Assembly: GCA_016125425.1 (NCBI GenBank)
Contig: WGLT01000010.1
Coordinates: 1 to 64,000, forward strand
Length of the DNA stretch: 64,000 bases
Direction of reading: 5' to 3'
Source: Alphaproteobacteria bacterium
Lineage (GTDB): Bacteria; Pseudomonadota; Alphaproteobacteria; Caulobacterales; Parvularculaceae
Program-made: the position numbers and the translations under genes
In this document: positions 62,494 to 64,000 of the stretch, piece after piece
Numbering within the stretch: position 1 is the first letter of the stretch
Layout: each line of letters starts with the position of its first letter
Notes under the pieces: model-generated
The model's input: the letters and a program-made list of their open reading frames with translations, nothing else
Told to the model about the DNA's origin: nothing
The model's database searches: none

Positions 62494-64000
62494 ATGCCCG
62501 CGATAACCCTGCCCGACGGATCGGTCCGCCGCTTCGATCGCCCCGTCACGGGGACGGCGCTGGCGGAATCGATCTCGAAATCGCTCGCGAAAAAGGCGGT
62601 CGCGATGAAGGTCGACGGCCGGCTGACCGACCTTTTCGAGCCGATCGACCACGACGCGAAGGTCGAAATCGTGACGCGCGAGGGCGCCGACGCGCTCGAT
62701 CTCGTGCGCCATGACTGCGCGCATTTGCTCGCCCAGGCCGTGCAGGAGCTTTATCCCGGCACGCAGGTGACGATCGGCCCGAATATCGAGGACGGGTTCT
62801 TCTACGATTTCGCCCGCGACGAGCCTTTCTCGACCGACGATCTCGCGCGCATCGAAAAGCGCATGAGCGAGCTTGTCGACGCCGACCTTCCGACCCGCAA
62901 GGAGATCTGGGACCGCGGGCGGGCGATCGAGCATTTCAAGGGCATCGGGGAGAACTACAAGGCCGAGATCATCGCGGACCTGCCGGAGGACGAAGACATA
63001 AAGGTCTATTTCCACGGCGAGTGGCACGACCTCTGCCGGGGACCGCATCTTCCGTCTACGAAGCATATCGGCAAGGCGTTCAAGCTGATGAAGGTCGCCG
63101 GCGCCTATTGGCGCGGCGATTCGAATAACGCCGTCCTGCAACGCATTTACGGGACGGCCTGGCTCAGCGACGCCGACCTCAAGGCGTATCTGACGCGGCT
63201 TGAAGAGGCCGAAAAGCGCGATCACCGCCGGCTTGGAAAGGAGATGGACCTTTTCCACCTTCAGCCGGAAGCGCAAGGCTCGGTTTTCTGGCACCCGAAG
63301 GGCTATCTCGTCTGGCGCCAGCTCGAAGCCTATATCCGCCGCCGGCAGGACGAGGACGGCTATGTCGAAGTGAAGACCCCGCAGGTTCTCGATTCCATTT
63401 TCTGGGAGCAGTCGGGCCACTGGTCGAAATTCCGCGAGAATATGTTCGTCGTGCCGGACGAAGTTCCGTCAACGGAGGAAGGAAAACCGATCCTGTCGGG
63501 CCAGGCGAAGCTGATGGCGCTGAAGCCCATGAATTGCCCGGCGCATGTGCAGATATTCAAGAACGGGATCAAATCCTATCGGGACCTGCCGATCCGCATG
63601 GCCGAATTCGGCTGCTGCCACCGCAACGAGGCCCATGGCGCGCTGCACGGCCTCATGCGCGTGCGTCAGATGACGCAGGACGACGCGCATATTTTCTGCC
63701 GCGAGGACCAGATCAACGCCGAAACCCAGCGCTTCCTGCGCCTGTTTGCGCGCGTCTACGCCGATATGGGCATGACCGACATCCGCTATAAGCTTGCGAC
63801 GCGGCCCGAATTGCGCGCCGGAGACGACGCGACATGGGACCGCGCGGAGGGCGCGCTCGCGAGCGCGCTCGACGCGGCGGGCGCGACCTTCGAATACGCG
63901 CATGGCGAAGGCGCGTTCTACGGGCCGAAGCTCGAATTTCACCTGACGGACGCGATCGGGCGCACATGGCAAGCCGGAACCTATCAGCTCGACTATGTGC
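62494..64000 (+). CDS. thrS: Threonyl-tRNA synthetase, 3-prime end missing
   Basis: The first 502 codons are in the window and the frame is open to the edge; the family length is about 640-660. The TGS domain (1-62) is followed by the editing domain with [13 protein letters not shown] (His73, His77) and [18 protein letters not shown]. The class II core has [16 protein letters not shown] (zinc Cys) and [20 protein letters not shown] then [11 protein letters not shown]. It charges tRNA-Thr. The ATG at 62494 fits the family start ([14 protein letters not shown]); the sequence before it, AAGAGAGCC, gives a weak ribosome-binding site. Confidence 0.97.
   Translation, partial: MPAITLPDGSVRRFDRPVTGTALAESISKSLAKKAVAMKVDGRLTDLFEPIDHDAKVEIVTREGADALDLVRHDCAHLLAQAVQELYPGTQVTIGPNIEDGFFYDFARDEPFSTDDLARIEKRMSELVDADLPTRKEIWDRGRAIEHFKGIGENYKAEIIADLPEDEDIKVYFHGEWHDLCRGPHLPSTKHIGKAFKLMKVAGAYWRGDSNNAVLQRIYGTAWLSDADLKAYLTRLEEAEKRDHRRLGKEMDLFHLQPEAQGSVFWHPKGYLVWRQLEAYIRRRQDEDGYVEVKTPQVLDSIFWEQSGHWSKFRENMFVVPDEVPSTEEGKPILSGQAKLMALKPMNCPAHVQIFKNGIKSYRDLPIRMAEFGCCHRNEAHGALHGLMRVRQMTQDDAHIFCREDQINAETQRFLRLFARVYADMGMTDIRYKLATRPELRAGDDATWDRAEGALASALDAAGATFEYAHGEGAFYGPKLEFHLTDAIGRTWQAGTYQLDYV

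Overview
The window is a gene-dense, GC-rich stretch of an alphaproteobacterial chromosome. The lineage is suggested by a GcrA-type cell-cycle regulator, a RegB/SenC/RegA redox cluster, an ScfR/RamB-like regulator divergent from isocitrate lyase, an intracellular PhaZ with a cysteine nucleophile, and the ffh-rpsP and yidD-thrS neighbourhoods. A relative of the Caulobacterales, Parvularculales or Rhizobiales fits best; the sequence alone does not settle the order. No rRNA, tRNA, CRISPR array, insertion sequence or prophage was recognised.

Layout. 1-4.5 kb: accessory genes (start of an M28 peptidase, an unknown membrane protein, a SET-domain protein, a GNAT/glycosyltransferase pair, a small secreted protein, a methyltransferase). 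4.6-8.9 kb: PHB depolymerase and the senC / regB-regA redox-signalling cluster. 9-14.6 kb: M16 peptidase, tyrA, a methyltransferase, gloB. 14.7-20.6 kb: a NatAB-like ABC exporter, a CHCC zinc-finger protein, a second ABC ATPase, an acyltransferase and a Sel1-prolyl-hydroxylase fusion. 20.6-28.9 kb: rph, an unknown membrane protein, hrcA-grpE, an M24 peptidase, pckA, an M28 lipoprotein. 29-40.7 kb: envelope and membrane genes (MscS channel, lipoprotein, PilZ protein, prolyl oligopeptidase, DAACS symporter, two beta-barrel candidates, a wHTH-TPR regulator). 41-46.5 kb: ffh, rpsP, BCCT transporter, PQQ-type sugar dehydrogenase. 46.5-51.6 kb: rimO, phoR-phoU-phoB, gcrA. 51.9-55.1 kb: ABC permease, hslO, ppk2, 2OG oxygenase. 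55.6-57.9 kb: FkbM methyltransferase and an AT-rich Fic gene. 58-64 kb: scfR / aceA, a Sel1 protein, yidD, and thrS running off the end.

Themes. PhaZ, AceA, its presumed regulator and PckA together would let the cell mobilise PHB or acetate through the glyoxylate shunt into gluconeogenesis, while RegBA/SenC senses redox state and builds oxidase. PhoRUB, PPK2 and Hsp33 lie within 6 kb and join phosphate sensing, polyphosphate and redox-controlled protein folding. Secreted or lipid-anchored peptidases (M16, M24, M28 twice, S9A) suggest use of peptides as food.

Most of the window is conserved chromosomal backbone. The parts least explained by known families are the Fic island with its 21-bp direct repeats, the structured ffh leader, a triplicated ATTGCGCAAT palindrome near 55.2 kb, and several unrecognised envelope genes. 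No clear multi-gene system of an undescribed type was found.
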